Shown here piece by piece: positions 45,149 to 53,548 of a stretch of DNA of 64,000 bases (position 1 is its first letter; the number at the start of each line of letters is the position of its first letter). Made by a program: the position numbers and the translations under genes. This DNA comes from Gammaproteobacteria bacterium. GTDB lineage: Bacteria > Pseudomonadota > Gammaproteobacteria > Steroidobacterales > Steroidobacteraceae. Location of the stretch: the NCBI GenBank assembly GCA_947455595.1, contig CANGOP010000004.1:1-64000 (forward strand), read 5' to 3'. The notes under the pieces were generated by a model, which made no database searches, had not been told where the DNA came from, and saw only the letters and a program-made list of their open reading frames with translations.

Positions 45149-46486
45149 ATGCACCTCATGCGTTTTTATAGTCGGGGCGCGGTCGCCATCATGTTTCTAC
45201 TGATGTTGATCGTGCTGATCGGGATCGTTGGGCTCGCGATTGATACGGGTCGTGCCTATGGAGTTCGGGCCAAGCTATCGCACGCCTTAGATGCGGCCTC
45301 CCTAGCCGCTGGTCGGGCGTTGGCCACCGGTGCCTCTGACGCTGATCGATCGTCGGCAGCGATCACCGCTGGGACCCGCTATTACAACGCGAACTATCCG
45401 GTCGGCTATATGGGCTCGACGCTCGGACCAGTCTCGTTGACCGCGGTTCACGATGCCAGCGGTTACTGGACCGTCGTCGCCACCGGTAGCGCCACGGTGC
45501 CGATTACGTTATTGGGCGCTCTGGGCGTCGCGGGACCTACCTTGGTCACGGCTAGCGCAACGTCGGTGCGCCGCGATATTGATGTCATGTTGGTCCTCGA
45601 TAGCTCTGGCTCTTTAGCGACTCCCGCCAGCACCCTACCGAACCTCAAAGCAGCTGCAATTAATAACTTTGTTCAACGTTTTGCAGCAGGGGTTGGCGGT
45701 GACCGGGTGGGTGTATTGACCTTTGCCTCGGGCGCCGTGGTGAGCGTACCAATCGATAAAACGGTGTCACGCGGCTTCAATTTGGCGAACGTCACCGCAG
45801 CCATTAACGCGGTACAAGCTGCCGGCAGTACCGCACAGGCCGAAGGGCTGCGGGGTGCGCTCGGTGAACTGGACGCCATTCCCGTGAACTTGAGGTCGAG
45901 TCTTAGGGTGATCGCATTTTTCAGCGACGGCGCCCCAAACGATGTTTCAGCGGCCTTCGTCCGGGTGCCCAGTAACGCCACGGTGACGGGTGATCTTTAT
46001 TCGGAGACCGGGGGCCCTGCGACCGCGCGGGCGACACGTCTTTACTCAAACACCGCGGTCAATACCCAAACCGGCACCTATTCAGACATTGCGACACTTC
46101 CGACGCTGGGGATCGGTGGAATCCCCCTCGCCAGCTATAACGGCCTTCGCACACTGAGTGGCAGTCCCGTGACGAACACCCAATGTAACGTCAATAAGGC
46201 GGCGAGAAATATGGCCGAGAATGTGGCGAATATCGCACGGTCCGAGGGCGTGATCGTCATGACGGTCGGCTTAGGTGCCGCCTTAACCGCTAACGAGCTG
46301 ACCTACTGCGGTTACGGCGCGTCAGAATATGGCGCAAATATTTTGAATCGTTTCGCAAACTCAAGCGCTTCCGATACCTACAATGGCACTCAGCCCAAAG
46401 GCATGTACTGTTACGCCGCAGACTCCACCCAGCTCAGTACCTGTTTCAATCTGATTGCGGACGCCGTGTTGCGATTAACCCAGTGA
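45149..46486 (+). CDS. tadG: TadG-like protein with von Willebrand A domain
   Basis: A 445-residue protein with an N-terminal Tad-type hydrophobic helix (RGAVAIMFLLMLIVLIGIVGLAIDTGRAY) and a VWA domain from about residue 145 with the MIDAS motif LDSSGS and FFSDGAPND. It is the last gene of the Tad operon; TadG-type proteins are thought to be minor or tip components. Several cysteines sit near the C-terminus. A GAGGGAG ribosome site precedes the ATG. Confidence 0.88.
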   Translation: MHLMRFYSRGAVAIMFLLMLIVLIGIVGLAIDTGRAYGVRAKLSHALDAASLAAGRALATGASDADRSSAAITAGTRYYNANYPVGYMGSTLGPVSLTAVHDASGYWTVVATGSATVPITLLGALGVAGPTLVTASATSVRRDIDVMLVLDSSGSLATPASTLPNLKAAAINNFVQRFAAGVGGDRVGVLTFASGAVVSVPIDKTVSRGFNLANVTAAINAVQAAGSTAQAEGLRGALGELDAIPVNLRSSLRVIAFFSDGAPNDVSAAFVRVPSNATVTGDLYSETGGPATARATRLYSNTAVNTQTGTYSDIATLPTLGIGGIPLASYNGLRTLSGSPVTNTQCNVNKAARNMAENVANIARSEGVIVMTVGLGAALTANELTYCGYGASEYGANILNRFANSSASDTYNGTQPKGMYCYAADSTQLSTCFNLIADAVLRLTQ

Positions 46487-46772
46487 GCGCTAGATCTCGG
46501 CACTCACGCGCGACCGATGGTCGGAGCTGATTTAGTCGACTCGTCGCTGGGGGAGCCTAATCCGGGCGATGACGGCACCTTATATGCTGAACGAGGGCAC
46601 TGCCGACTCCTCGCAACCGCTCCAATGGACGGGCGGAATAACTGCCGCTGGGCGATCCGTTGAACTGCAAGCCCGCGTCGGCGCATTCGGCGTAACTGGT
46701 AGCATGAGGATCCCGCCTCCAGTCGCCGAATCCGGCCACCTTAGCGGCGTCGACCGAAATGAGTTCCCCGCC
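46487..46772 (+). other. Gap between tadG and the helicase gene
   Basis: 286 bases with no convincing gene. The reading frame of the downstream helicase stays open back to 46569, but that stretch has no helicase homology and no ribosome site I can support. It presumably carries the helicase promoter. Confidence 0.4.
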
Positions 46773-47912
46773 ATGACCTTTTCCGAATTATCCGTTTCAC
46801 CTGCGCTGATCGCCGCTCTAGCGAGGCAAGATATACAGGAACCGACCCCCATCCAGATCGCCGCCGTACCGGCGCTGGCCGCCGGACAAAATCTTTACTT
46901 ACAGGCCGAGACCGGGACCGGCAAGACACTCGCCTACCTGCTGCCGCTGTTTATGAGAATTGACCCATCGCGGGCGGAGACTCAGGTGGTCATCGTTGCA
47001 CCAACACATGAATTAGCGCTCCAGATTCATCGCCAAGCTTGTGAACTGGCTTTAAACGTAGCGTGTCCCATACGTTCCGTATTGCTGATCGGTGGCACGG
47101 CAACGGATCGACAGATCGATAAGCTCAAGTCTAAGCCACACGTGGTCGTTGGCACTCCTGGCCGCCTCGTCGAACTTATCGAACGCGGCAAGCTGAAGAT
47201 TGCTCATTTACGGGCGGTCGTCCTCGATGAAGCCGATCGACTGCTGAGCGATGAATGCCTGCATTGGGTTCAAAAGATCTTCGGTGCAGCGCCGCCAGGC
47301 CGGCAACTCATCTTTGCTTCGGCAACGATAGAGCCACAGACGAGCCAAGTGTTGGAAACGCTCGCGCCTAGCACCGAGTTGGTTCGCGCGGGCGTTGCAG
47401 CGATCAACCAAAACATCACGCACCTCTTTCTCGTCTGCGAAGCCCGAGATAAGCCGGAGATTTTGCGAAAATTGCTTCATGCCTTCGACGTCCCGCGATC
47501 GATTGTTTTCGTCCATCGAAACGACATGGCCGAGCAGGTTGCATCTAAATTAAGTCATCACAAGCTTGCCGCAGCGGACTTGAATTCAGAACTTTCAAAA
47601 ATGGATCGAAAGCGGGCGATGGATGGGATTCGTAACGGCTCAATCCGCGTCATGATCTCGTCGGACCTCGCCGCGCGCGGACTGAATCTGCCCGGCGTCA
47701 CGCACGTGTTTAATCTTGACGTCCCGACGATGAGCAAAGCCTACCTGCACCGGGTCGGCCGCACTGGTCGGGCTGGCGCGAAAGGCACAGCGGTATCCAT
47801 CGTCACTGACACTGAGGCGCGCCTCATCCGTCGATATGAGCAGGAGCTTGGAATTTCATTGCAGTGCGTACGACTTGCCAATGGCGAAATTAGACCGACC
47901 AATTTCGATTGA
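46773..47912 (+). CDS. DEAD-box RNA helicase
   Basis: A 379-residue RNA helicase. Q-motif region (EPTPIQ, 23-28), motif I AETGTGKT at 45-52, PTHELA (Ia), DEAD at 152-155, SAT at 183-185, and motifs V and VI (SDLAARGLNLPGVTHV, HRVGRTGRAG) are all present. It lacks the long C-terminal extensions of DeaD or RhlE, so it is a minimal core, probably acting in mRNA decay or ribosome assembly. The ATG at 46773 starts exactly before the conserved MTFSEL. Confidence 0.93.
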   Translation: MTFSELSVSPALIAALARQDIQEPTPIQIAAVPALAAGQNLYLQAETGTGKTLAYLLPLFMRIDPSRAETQVVIVAPTHELALQIHRQACELALNVACPIRSVLLIGGTATDRQIDKLKSKPHVVVGTPGRLVELIERGKLKIAHLRAVVLDEADRLLSDECLHWVQKIFGAAPPGRQLIFASATIEPQTSQVLETLAPSTELVRAGVAAINQNITHLFLVCEARDKPEILRKLLHAFDVPRSIVFVHRNDMAEQVASKLSHHKLAAADLNSELSKMDRKRAMDGIRNGSIRVMISSDLAARGLNLPGVTHVFNLDVPTMSKAYLHRVGRTGRAGAKGTAVSIVTDTEARLIRRYEQELGISLQCVRLANGEIRPTNFD

Positions 47913-48155
47913 GGTAGGGTGCCGCCGGAATGGCGGGGTTGTGATGACGGCATCGGTCATTGGCGGCCAAAAATCAATTTACATCAATGCATTAGCGACG
48001 GCAGCCAAGCCGGTAATAAATAAAGGAATCGATTCCCCGTCACGATCTGCCATCAAGCGGATGTTCGGCAATGGATGTCGGCGGCCACTGCCCTAGATCG
48101 CGCGACGACGCCCGCACCCGCAATAAGGCAATTTGCTGAATGGCTTAACGAGAAT

Positions 48156-48231
<76 letters not shown>

Positions 48232-48344
48232 GTCTTCTTGACTGCGGTACCTGCCGGTCCATCCAGCAGGGCGCGCATTATTCATTCTATCGGTCTGAGA
48301 CGCAAGCGCCAGAGCCGATAAAACTTCCCCTGGCGTCGATAAAG

Positions 48345-48420
48345 TGGGGTGGACGATGGGGCTCGAACCCACGACGGCCGGAATCACAATCCGGGGCTCT
48401 ACCAGCTGAGCTACGTCCAC
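48345..48420 (-). tRNA. tRNA-His (anticodon GUG)
   Basis: Acceptor GTGGACG/CGTCCAC with C at the discriminator position, as tRNA-His requires; loop TTGTGAT gives anticodon GTG; CCA is encoded. The base just before the 5' end can supply the extra G-1. Confidence 0.94.
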
Positions 48421-48465
48421 CACAAAACATCAACTCTTACCACCGCCATCCGCCCGAAGGTCGAA

Positions 48466-48542
48466 TGGCGCGCCCGGCAGGATTCGAACCTGCGACCACC
48501 GGCTTAGAAGGCCGGTGCTCTATCCGGCTGAGCTACGGGCGC
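48466..48542 (-). tRNA. tRNA-Arg (anticodon UCU)
   Basis: Acceptor GCGCCCG/CGGGCGC, loop CTTCTAA giving anticodon TCT (reads AGA/AGG), T-loop GTTCGAATC, encoded CCA. Confidence 0.95.
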
Positions 48543-48594
48543 TCGCGCTCCCGACTCTACCGACTAACCGGACCCCGGTACTACCCGTGATCGT

Positions 48595-48671
<77 letters not shown>

Positions 48672-48695
48672 ACGACCCGGAACACGGGACACGCA

Positions 48696-48724
48696 ATCTT
48701 ACGGTCGACGCCCCTCCCCGTCAA
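48696..48724 (-). promoter_or_regulatory. Sigma70 promoter of the tRNA cluster
   Basis: On the minus strand TTGACG (48719-48724) and TAAGAT (48696-48701) are separated by exactly 17 bases and sit 25 bases upstream of tRNA-Pro. It is the best sigma70 match I noticed in the window. Confidence 0.75.
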
Positions 48725-48901
48725 ACCCGATGTGCAATTCCGCACACCCGAAGGCAGCCCTGACGACAGGACGGTCGACAATCGATGCATCGGTTTACCG
48801 AAAGCCACTGCGGTCACTCGCGCCACATTGGGCGCATGGCCCGCAGTGATGAGGAGTAGACTCAGGCGAACCGCGCACGATGTTGCCGTTGAAATAGGGT
48901 G

Positions 48902-49417
48902 ATGTCAGTGGAATCGGAAAGCGAACGACGGATCTACGAGAAACTCCAGTCGATGGAGGAGCGGATAGACGATTTGAAGAGCGGGTATCTGCTCATTAAC
49001 CAGCGCTACAGTGAGACGCTCAGTGTACTCAAGCGCCTCACCTCATCAACGCTTGAAGCGGCCACCCGAGCCGCCGTGTCGGCGGAAAAATCGGCTGATG
49101 CCTGCCAGAACGCGATGGATGCTGCAATTGCAGCGGCCGATGCTCCGTTGGTCGCCGCCTCGATTGCGGCCGCCGAGTCGGCGGGCTTAAGCGCCATTGC
49201 GGCATCAGAAGCAGCGGCAGCGGCCTCTGCCGCCGCAGCCGCCGCCGCGGAGGCGGCGGCCATTCAGGCAGAAGACACTGCGTTACAGGCCTCAGCGGAA
49301 GCCTCGAAAGCCACGATGCGAGCCAGCCGCGCGGCGGCTCGTGCCGCTACCATGGCCAACCAAGCGGCTGTCGCAACAAACAGCCTGCGCCTGGCGGCGG
49401 TCAGGAAACCTTCCTAA
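48902..49417 (+). CDS. Alanine-rich coiled-coil protein of unknown function
   Basis: A 171-residue protein. Residues 1-45 are charged and helical (ERRIYEKLQSMEERIDDLKSGY), then a very alanine-rich helix (about 55-165) in which Ala makes up roughly half the residues, with Glu, Ser and Lys spaced among them. No signal peptide and no membrane segment. It looks like a long amphipathic helix or coiled coil; I do not recognise a family. It resembles phasin-like or structural proteins only in composition. Convergent with cfa, 18 bases apart. Confidence 0.65.
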   Translation: MSVESESERRIYEKLQSMEERIDDLKSGYLLINQRYSETLSVLKRLTSSTLEAATRAAVSAEKSADACQNAMDAAIAAADAPLVAASIAAAESAGLSAIAASEAAAAASAAAAAAAEAAAIQAEDTALQASAEASKATMRASRAAARAATMANQAAVATNSLRLAAVRKPS

Positions 49418-49435
49418 GTCACCCACGCTGAGCGC

Positions 49436-50575
49436 TCAACGTTGCTCGGCTAAGCCGCCCACTACCCCGTTTGGTGACAGCAGCACTTGCCAGAGGTGCA
49501 GGTCCCGTGAACGGAACGAGGCCGCCGATACGGCGAGCCAGTAGCGCCACATGCGCCCAAAACGTTCGCCATAGCGCCCCACCAGAGACGGCCACGCCCG
49601 CTCAAAGTTCGCCCACCACGCCATCAGCGTGCGATCGTAGTCGGGGCCGAAGTCATGCCAGTCTTCGACGACGAAACGCGGCTCCAGCGCCTTAGCCACT
49701 TCGCTTTGGGCAGGAATGTAGGAATTGGGAAAGATATATTTCTCGATCCACGGATCGTTGCCCGGCCGTGGCGTCCGATGCCCGATGGTGTGCATTAAGA
49801 ACAGGCCATCCGGCAACAACAGGTGCCGAATCACATCGAAATACTGAGCATAGTTGCGCCTACCCACGTGCTCGAACATCCCTAAGGAATAGATACGATC
49901 GAACCGACCTGTGAGTCCCCGGTAATCCTGCAGGCGCACTTCGAAATTGGCATTCAGTGAGTGCGTCTGGCAGACCAAGGCCTGATTTCTCGACACCGTG
50001 ACCCCCAGTACGTGCACGCCGTATCGGTTCGAAAGGTAAGCGCCCGCCCCGCCCCAACCACAGCCCACGTCCAGAACTCGCATACCCGACTGCAAGCGCA
50101 ATTTGCGCGCCACGAGATCGAGTTTCGCCTCCTGCGCGGCCGCAAGTGTGTCGGCTTCCGCCCAATAGCCACAGGTATAGACCATGCGCGGGTCGAGCAT
50201 CGCGCGATATACATCGTCACCCACATCGTAGTGCACCTCGCCTACCCGAAAGGCACGACGGACGGCCTGGCGGTTCATGAGCCAGGACTTGAGCCCCAAC
50301 CAGCGTTCTGGAACCGTCGATAGTCGTGCGTCAACGCGGGCGCGCATCGCACGGAACAGCAATTCGTCCAGTTGAGCGCAATCCCAGTCACCGTCCATGT
50401 AACTTTCCCCAACGCCCAACGAGCCGCCGAGCAATGCCCGCGCATAGACTCGTTCGCGATGAACCTGAAGGTCCCACGGACGATCGCCATTTACTCGGAT
50501 GTCGGCCGCCGCGAGACGATCTCGCAAGGTGTCCGCCAAGAGTCGACTGGAACGTATCGAAACAGCGTTCTCCAT
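49436..50575 (-). CDS. cfa: Cyclopropane-fatty-acyl-phospholipid synthase
   Basis: A 379-residue SAM-dependent enzyme that adds a methylene to unsaturated lipid chains in the inner membrane. The SAM-binding motif LDVGCGWGG is near residue 165, and the family segments YDVGDDVYRAMLDPRMVYTCGYW and SLGMFEHVGRRNY are clear. Length matches E. coli Cfa. Of two adjacent ATGs, that at 50575 has AGGAGG at the best distance. It lies 33 bases downstream of the truncated CpaB gene. Confidence 0.95.
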   Translation of the reverse strand: MENAVSIRSSRLLADTLRDRLAAADIRVNGDRPWDLQVHRERVYARALLGGSLGVGESYMDGDWDCAQLDELLFRAMRARVDARLSTVPERWLGLKSWLMNRQAVRRAFRVGEVHYDVGDDVYRAMLDPRMVYTCGYWAEADTLAAAQEAKLDLVARKLRLQSGMRVLDVGCGWGGAGAYLSNRYGVHVLGVTVSRNQALVCQTHSLNANFEVRLQDYRGLTGRFDRIYSLGMFEHVGRRNYAQYFDVIRHLLLPDGLFLMHTIGHRTPRPGNDPWIEKYIFPNSYIPAQSEVAKALEPRFVVEDWHDFGPDYDRTLMAWWANFERAWPSLVGRYGERFGRMWRYWLAVSAASFRSRDLHLWQVLLSPNGVVGGLAEQR

Positions 50576-50608
50576 CATCGCCTCCTGCGATAACGTCTGT
50601 GGAACGTC

Positions 50609-51007
50609 TTAGTGCGACAAGGCCACAAAGACCCCGATGATCTTGATGGCCGCCGGCACCAGGGCGGCCAGGATGCTGCCGCTCTTGCGATCCACAAAGC
50701 GCGGCCGCGCGAGGATTTCTCTTGCGTAGAGGCGCTGTGAGGTAATGAGACCGAGTACGTCCTCTTCCTTCGAAAAATGCGGCACGGCGGTGGCGTCGGT
50801 CGGCAACGACAAGCGTCGGATGTGTTCCGACCCGATGCGCGTCGCGAATGGAATATCGACGCGCGCGACGATGACGCTTTCGATGCCTACGCCTCCGCTG
50901 CGCGCTCTAGACAGGCTGTTGTTCAGGTAGCTGCGCGCCATCCAGACTGCGGCGATAGCTACCAAGACGGATAACGTGCCCATCGACCACGTTCGATATT
51001 TGCTCAC
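50609..51007 (-). CDS. Truncated CpaB-like SAF-domain protein
   Basis: A 132-residue protein: one membrane helix (about 8-25), then a SAF-domain-like part (VIVARVDIPFATRIGSEHIRRLSLP) and a final LAALVPAAIKIIGVFV that parallels the point in full CpaB where the RcpC domain begins. The family is normally 260-330 residues, so the C-terminal half is missing. The GTG start overlaps the upstream stop (GTGA). It belongs to the reduced Flp cluster; whether it is functional is unclear. Confidence 0.65.
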   Translation of the reverse strand: MSKYRTWSMGTLSVLVAIAAVWMARSYLNNSLSRARSGGVGIESVIVARVDIPFATRIGSEHIRRLSLPTDATAVPHFSKEEDVLGLITSQRLYAREILARPRFVDRKSGSILAALVPAAIKIIGVFVALSH

Positions 51008-51639
51008 GTTCGTATCCCTAGATAAAGGTCGGGCATCCATTCCTTCGCGTCGGAACGCCGTCGCCCGGCTGCACACGCGTTGCCTGCGCACGTGCCATAC
51101 GACCCACCTTTCGGCAGCGCCTCCCAACTCAGACCCAACAAGCGGTGGATCAACATCGGCGCCTGGCTGCCGAGATCTCGAACACGATTGAAGGGTTCAA
51201 GATCACTGAAAATATCGTCACGCCGTGCCTCACAGTCGGGTCCGCGTGGGCACACGAGGCACGTGAGCGAAGAGTCCGTGAGCTGCGACAATCGCCGGCA
51301 AGGCCGATCCACCTCGGCGCACGTCATGTCCACACAACGCGACACGCCGAGCAGGCTGACGTCCAAGATCACTTGCGTGGGCCCAGCGGATCCGACGGGC
51401 GAATCGCCGTTCGCGGCTTCGCCGATGTGTAACAACCGAAACATATCGACGGCATGCGGCTGTAAGAAGCGAATCAAAGCGCCCTCGCAGGCCGCGGAAC
51501 TGGAGACCTCGACGACCTCCCGGCTCATGCCTTGCAACACGTTAATGTTGCTAATGCGCCCATTGGGCACGGCGGAGGCTGGTTGCAAGGACTCGATGGG
51601 TCCGTGCCCGAGCATCGTCCAGATGAACAGCGCCCTCAT
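51004..51639 (-). CDS. Unrecognised cysteine-rich protein in the reduced Flp cluster
   Basis: A 211-residue protein with nine cysteines, including CVDMTC and CLVC pairs, and no family I recognise. The N-terminus is mildly hydrophobic but not a convincing signal peptide. Its start overlaps the prepilin-peptidase stop (ATGA) and its stop overlaps the CpaB-like start, so it is translated with them. The opposite strand is also open over much of this stretch (51080-51823), but with Ser/Thr/Arg/Pro-rich antisense-like content. Metal binding or disulfide formation is possible inference. Confidence 0.55.
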   Translation of the reverse strand: MRALFIWTMLGHGPIESLQPASAVPNGRISNINVLQGMSREVVEVSSSAACEGALIRFLQPHAVDMFRLLHIGEAANGDSPVGSAGPTQVILDVSLLGVSRCVDMTCAEVDRPCRRLSQLTDSSLTCLVCPRGPDCEARRDDIFSDLEPFNRVRDLGSQAPMLIHRLLGLSWEALPKGGSYGTCAGNACAAGRRRSDAKEWMPDLYLGIRT

Positions 51640-52160
51640 GACAGCGACTCCCGATAGCACGCCAGTAGCGAGCCGATCGCAATTGCCGGTCCGTACGGAA
51701 TTTCCGTGTAGGAAGACGCCGCCAGTGGTGTGTGGGGGCTTGGGGAATCTTGAGCGCTGTGGGATGTCGACCCGGGTGCAGTGCGTTGCGCACGTCCCGC
51801 CACCAACCAAACGATCGCGATAAATCCACCGGCGATGACGGTCATCAAGACGGCAGAGAAGGCCAGCGTGGGGCCTGCAAAAGCGCCGACCACCGCCATG
51901 GTTTTTACATCGCCGCCGGCCACACCACAGGCCCAGTATCCGGGTAGCAGCAGCGCACCACCGACGATCGCACCGGACAGGGCTGTCAGCAGGCCCGGCA
52001 AGCCTCGTTCGGCAAAGGACGCCCCTAGCGCGCCCATCGCGCCCAACATCACATGACCATTGGGAATCCGCCGTAACGCGACGTCGAGAACGGCTGCCGC
52101 GATTGAGAAAGCGGCGAGCAAATAGAACTCGAGCTGTGAAACCGACCCGTGCATGTCCAT
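51636..52160 (-). CDS. A24 prepilin peptidase, second CpaA/TadV-like copy
   Basis: A 174-residue inner-membrane peptidase. The first catalytic Asp is in LDVALRRIPN, the second in AGGDVKT; the usual first Gly of GxGD is Ala here, with the Asp retained. About five membrane segments. The start is uncertain: ATG 52160 begins just before the first hydrophobic segment, while in-frame starts at 52229 or 52235 would add a non-membrane leader. It would process the adjacent Flp-like peptide or pilins of the main Tad locus. Confidence 0.75.
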   Translation of the reverse strand: MDMHGSVSQLEFYLLAAFSIAAAVLDVALRRIPNGHVMLGAMGALGASFAERGLPGLLTALSGAIVGGALLLPGYWACGVAGGDVKTMAVVGAFAGPTLAFSAVLMTVIAGGFIAIVWLVAGRAQRTAPGSTSHSAQDSPSPHTPLAASSYTEIPYGPAIAIGSLLACYRESLS

Positions 52161-52250
52161 TCCCCCCCAAGGCGGTTGAAGTTGGGCGACCATCCCTGGT
52201 CGCCACTCCAAAGTCCCGTTCGCCTCCATGCGCACGGGAACCTTAGTCGG

Positions 52251-52343
52251 TTACTTCAAGGCCGCTGTGATCGAGTTGATCACGGTGGTCAAGCCGCGTT
52301 CATCGCGGCACAGCGCTTTTAATCGCAGATTGATGCTGTTCAT
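52251..52343 (-). pseudogene. Truncated Flp-type pilin gene (30 codons)
   Basis: An ATG with a good AGGAG ribosome site opens a 30-residue peptide with a Flp leader-like part (LKALCRDERGLTTV, compare DESGVTAIEY of flp) but ends before the hydrophobic helix. The Glu-Tyr pair is absent and the frame stops at TAA. Position directly upstream of a prepilin peptidase matches flp-cpaA order. Best read as a decayed flp gene; a functional micropeptide cannot be excluded. Confidence 0.5.
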
Positions 52344-52371
52344 TTTCCCTACTCCTGTTTCGAAGGCCATC

Positions 52372-52387
52372 AACTGGATTTCCAGTT
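52372..52387. promoter_or_regulatory. Palindromic operator candidate upstream of the Flp-like gene
   Basis: AACTGGATTTCCAGTT: a 7-bp perfect dyad around two bases, 28 bases upstream of the Flp-like start. A second imperfect hairpin (CGCGGC/GCCGCG, 52391-52411) adjoins it. Binding by the divergent AraC-type regulator is a guess. Confidence 0.35.
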
Positions 52388-52626
52388 CTTCGCGGCTTTC
52401 CACTCGCCGCGATAAAACAGTAGGGCGGATTCACCGAGCGCCGTTAGGAGGTTCGTGCTGAAAATTAGGACTTTTTTCTCTTAAACAGAATCAACGATAA
52501 AAATGAAACCGTGTATTCGTGATTTACGCGGGTTCTACATATACGGTTTCGGAAATCAGGTTCACAGTTTTGTCGGTACTGGCGCACAGTGCCACGCAAG
52601 GGAATGAGAACAACAAGGAAGGCGCC

Positions 52627-53472
52627 ATGGAACGCATCGGACAGATACTGTGGATTTCGTCGAAGCCATCAGACTTCGAGTGCCCAACACGTCTCCTGTT
52701 TGCGACCAAAGGGAACTTGACCGTCTGCGAACCGGCAGAGGTGCAGACTCCGATGTTCGAAGGCCCCAATGCGCCGCAGCTGATCTGTTGCGCTTTCGAA
52801 TACGTGCTGCTGGGTGAATTGACCCTCATCACGGCTTTACGGCGGCGTTATCCGGAAATCCCTATAATCCTGATCACGCGGAGGCCCTCAACAGACTTGG
52901 CTCTCTGGGCCTTGCGGACTGGCGTTCACGACCTCCTCTGCTCACCGGTGAGTGAACGTCACATCGATCACATCTGCGAATTCGTCTTGCGCCAGCGCGA
53001 GGAGCGCAGCGCACCGCCATCGCAACTGGCGGCTGTGACACCCATCACCGGAAAAATTGCGATCCTGCCCCGCAGCCACGATGCACGCCTGCGACAGTTG
53101 CACGCCGTTCGTCAGCAATTTGAAAGTCACCCTGAGCAAGATCTCGCCCAAGAGGAATGTGCGAACCAGTGCCATTACTCGGCGAGTCATTTTTCACGAC
53201 GATTCCGCGCCGAATTCGGTGAAACGTTTGCACGCTATAAGCTCAAATGTCGAATTGAGCGCGCCTGCGAACTCCTGCTGGTACCGGGACTCACCGTGTC
53301 CGATGTGGCAACGCTGGTCGGATTTACCGACCCGTCGTATTTCACCCGTGTATTCCGCCAGAGTGTGGGCCTCACGCCCTCGCAGTTTCGCGACACTGGC
53401 AATGAAAAAAAGTTGTTGTCGCCTAATCTACCGCTGCCGCCTGATCAACCGAATCGAGTGGTCAGTGGATAG
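52627..53472 (+). CDS. AraC-family regulator with pseudo-receiver N-terminal domain
   Basis: A 281-residue regulator. Residues about 5-125 look like a receiver fold (RRRYPEIPIILITRRPSTDLALWALRTGVHDLLCSPVSERHI) but the phospho-acceptor Asp position is not conserved (ICCAFE), so it is probably a pseudo-receiver. The C-terminal AraC domain has two helix-turn-helix units (about 170-265), with SASHFSRRFRAEFGETFARY and DPSYFTRVFRQSVGLTPSQFR. AAGGAAGG precedes the ATG. It is divergent from the reduced Flp/Cpa cluster, so that cluster or the main Tad locus is a likely target. Confidence 0.88.
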   Translation: MERIGQILWISSKPSDFECPTRLLFATKGNLTVCEPAEVQTPMFEGPNAPQLICCAFEYVLLGELTLITALRRRYPEIPIILITRRPSTDLALWALRTGVHDLLCSPVSERHIDHICEFVLRQREERSAPPSQLAAVTPITGKIAILPRSHDARLRQLHAVRQQFESHPEQDLAQEECANQCHYSASHFSRRFRAEFGETFARYKLKCRIERACELLLVPGLTVSDVATLVGFTDPSYFTRVFRQSVGLTPSQFRDTGNEKKLLSPNLPLPPDQPNRVVSG

Positions 53473-53548
53473 AAAAAACGAGCTTGTTCCAGCGCAGGTC
53501 AAGTTCAGTGATCGATTGTGTCGTCACATCAGGAAGAGGATTTCCGCC

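Noticed and set aside
46569-46772. N-terminal extension of the DEAD-box helicase
   Set aside because: No homology to helicases and no ribosome site; MTFSEL at 46773 is the family start.
47913-48155. Possible short gene after the helicase
   Set aside because: Only a weak frame with no ribosome site or motif; I see nothing supportable in this 243-base gap.
49195-49265. GCN-rich tract considered as a tandem repeat or CRISPR-like array
   Set aside because: It is the in-frame alanine codon run of the coiled-coil gene; no spacer/repeat periodicity.
51080-51823. 247-codon plus-strand frame opposite the reduced Flp cluster
   Set aside because: Composition typical of antisense; the minus-strand genes overlap neatly at starts and stops.
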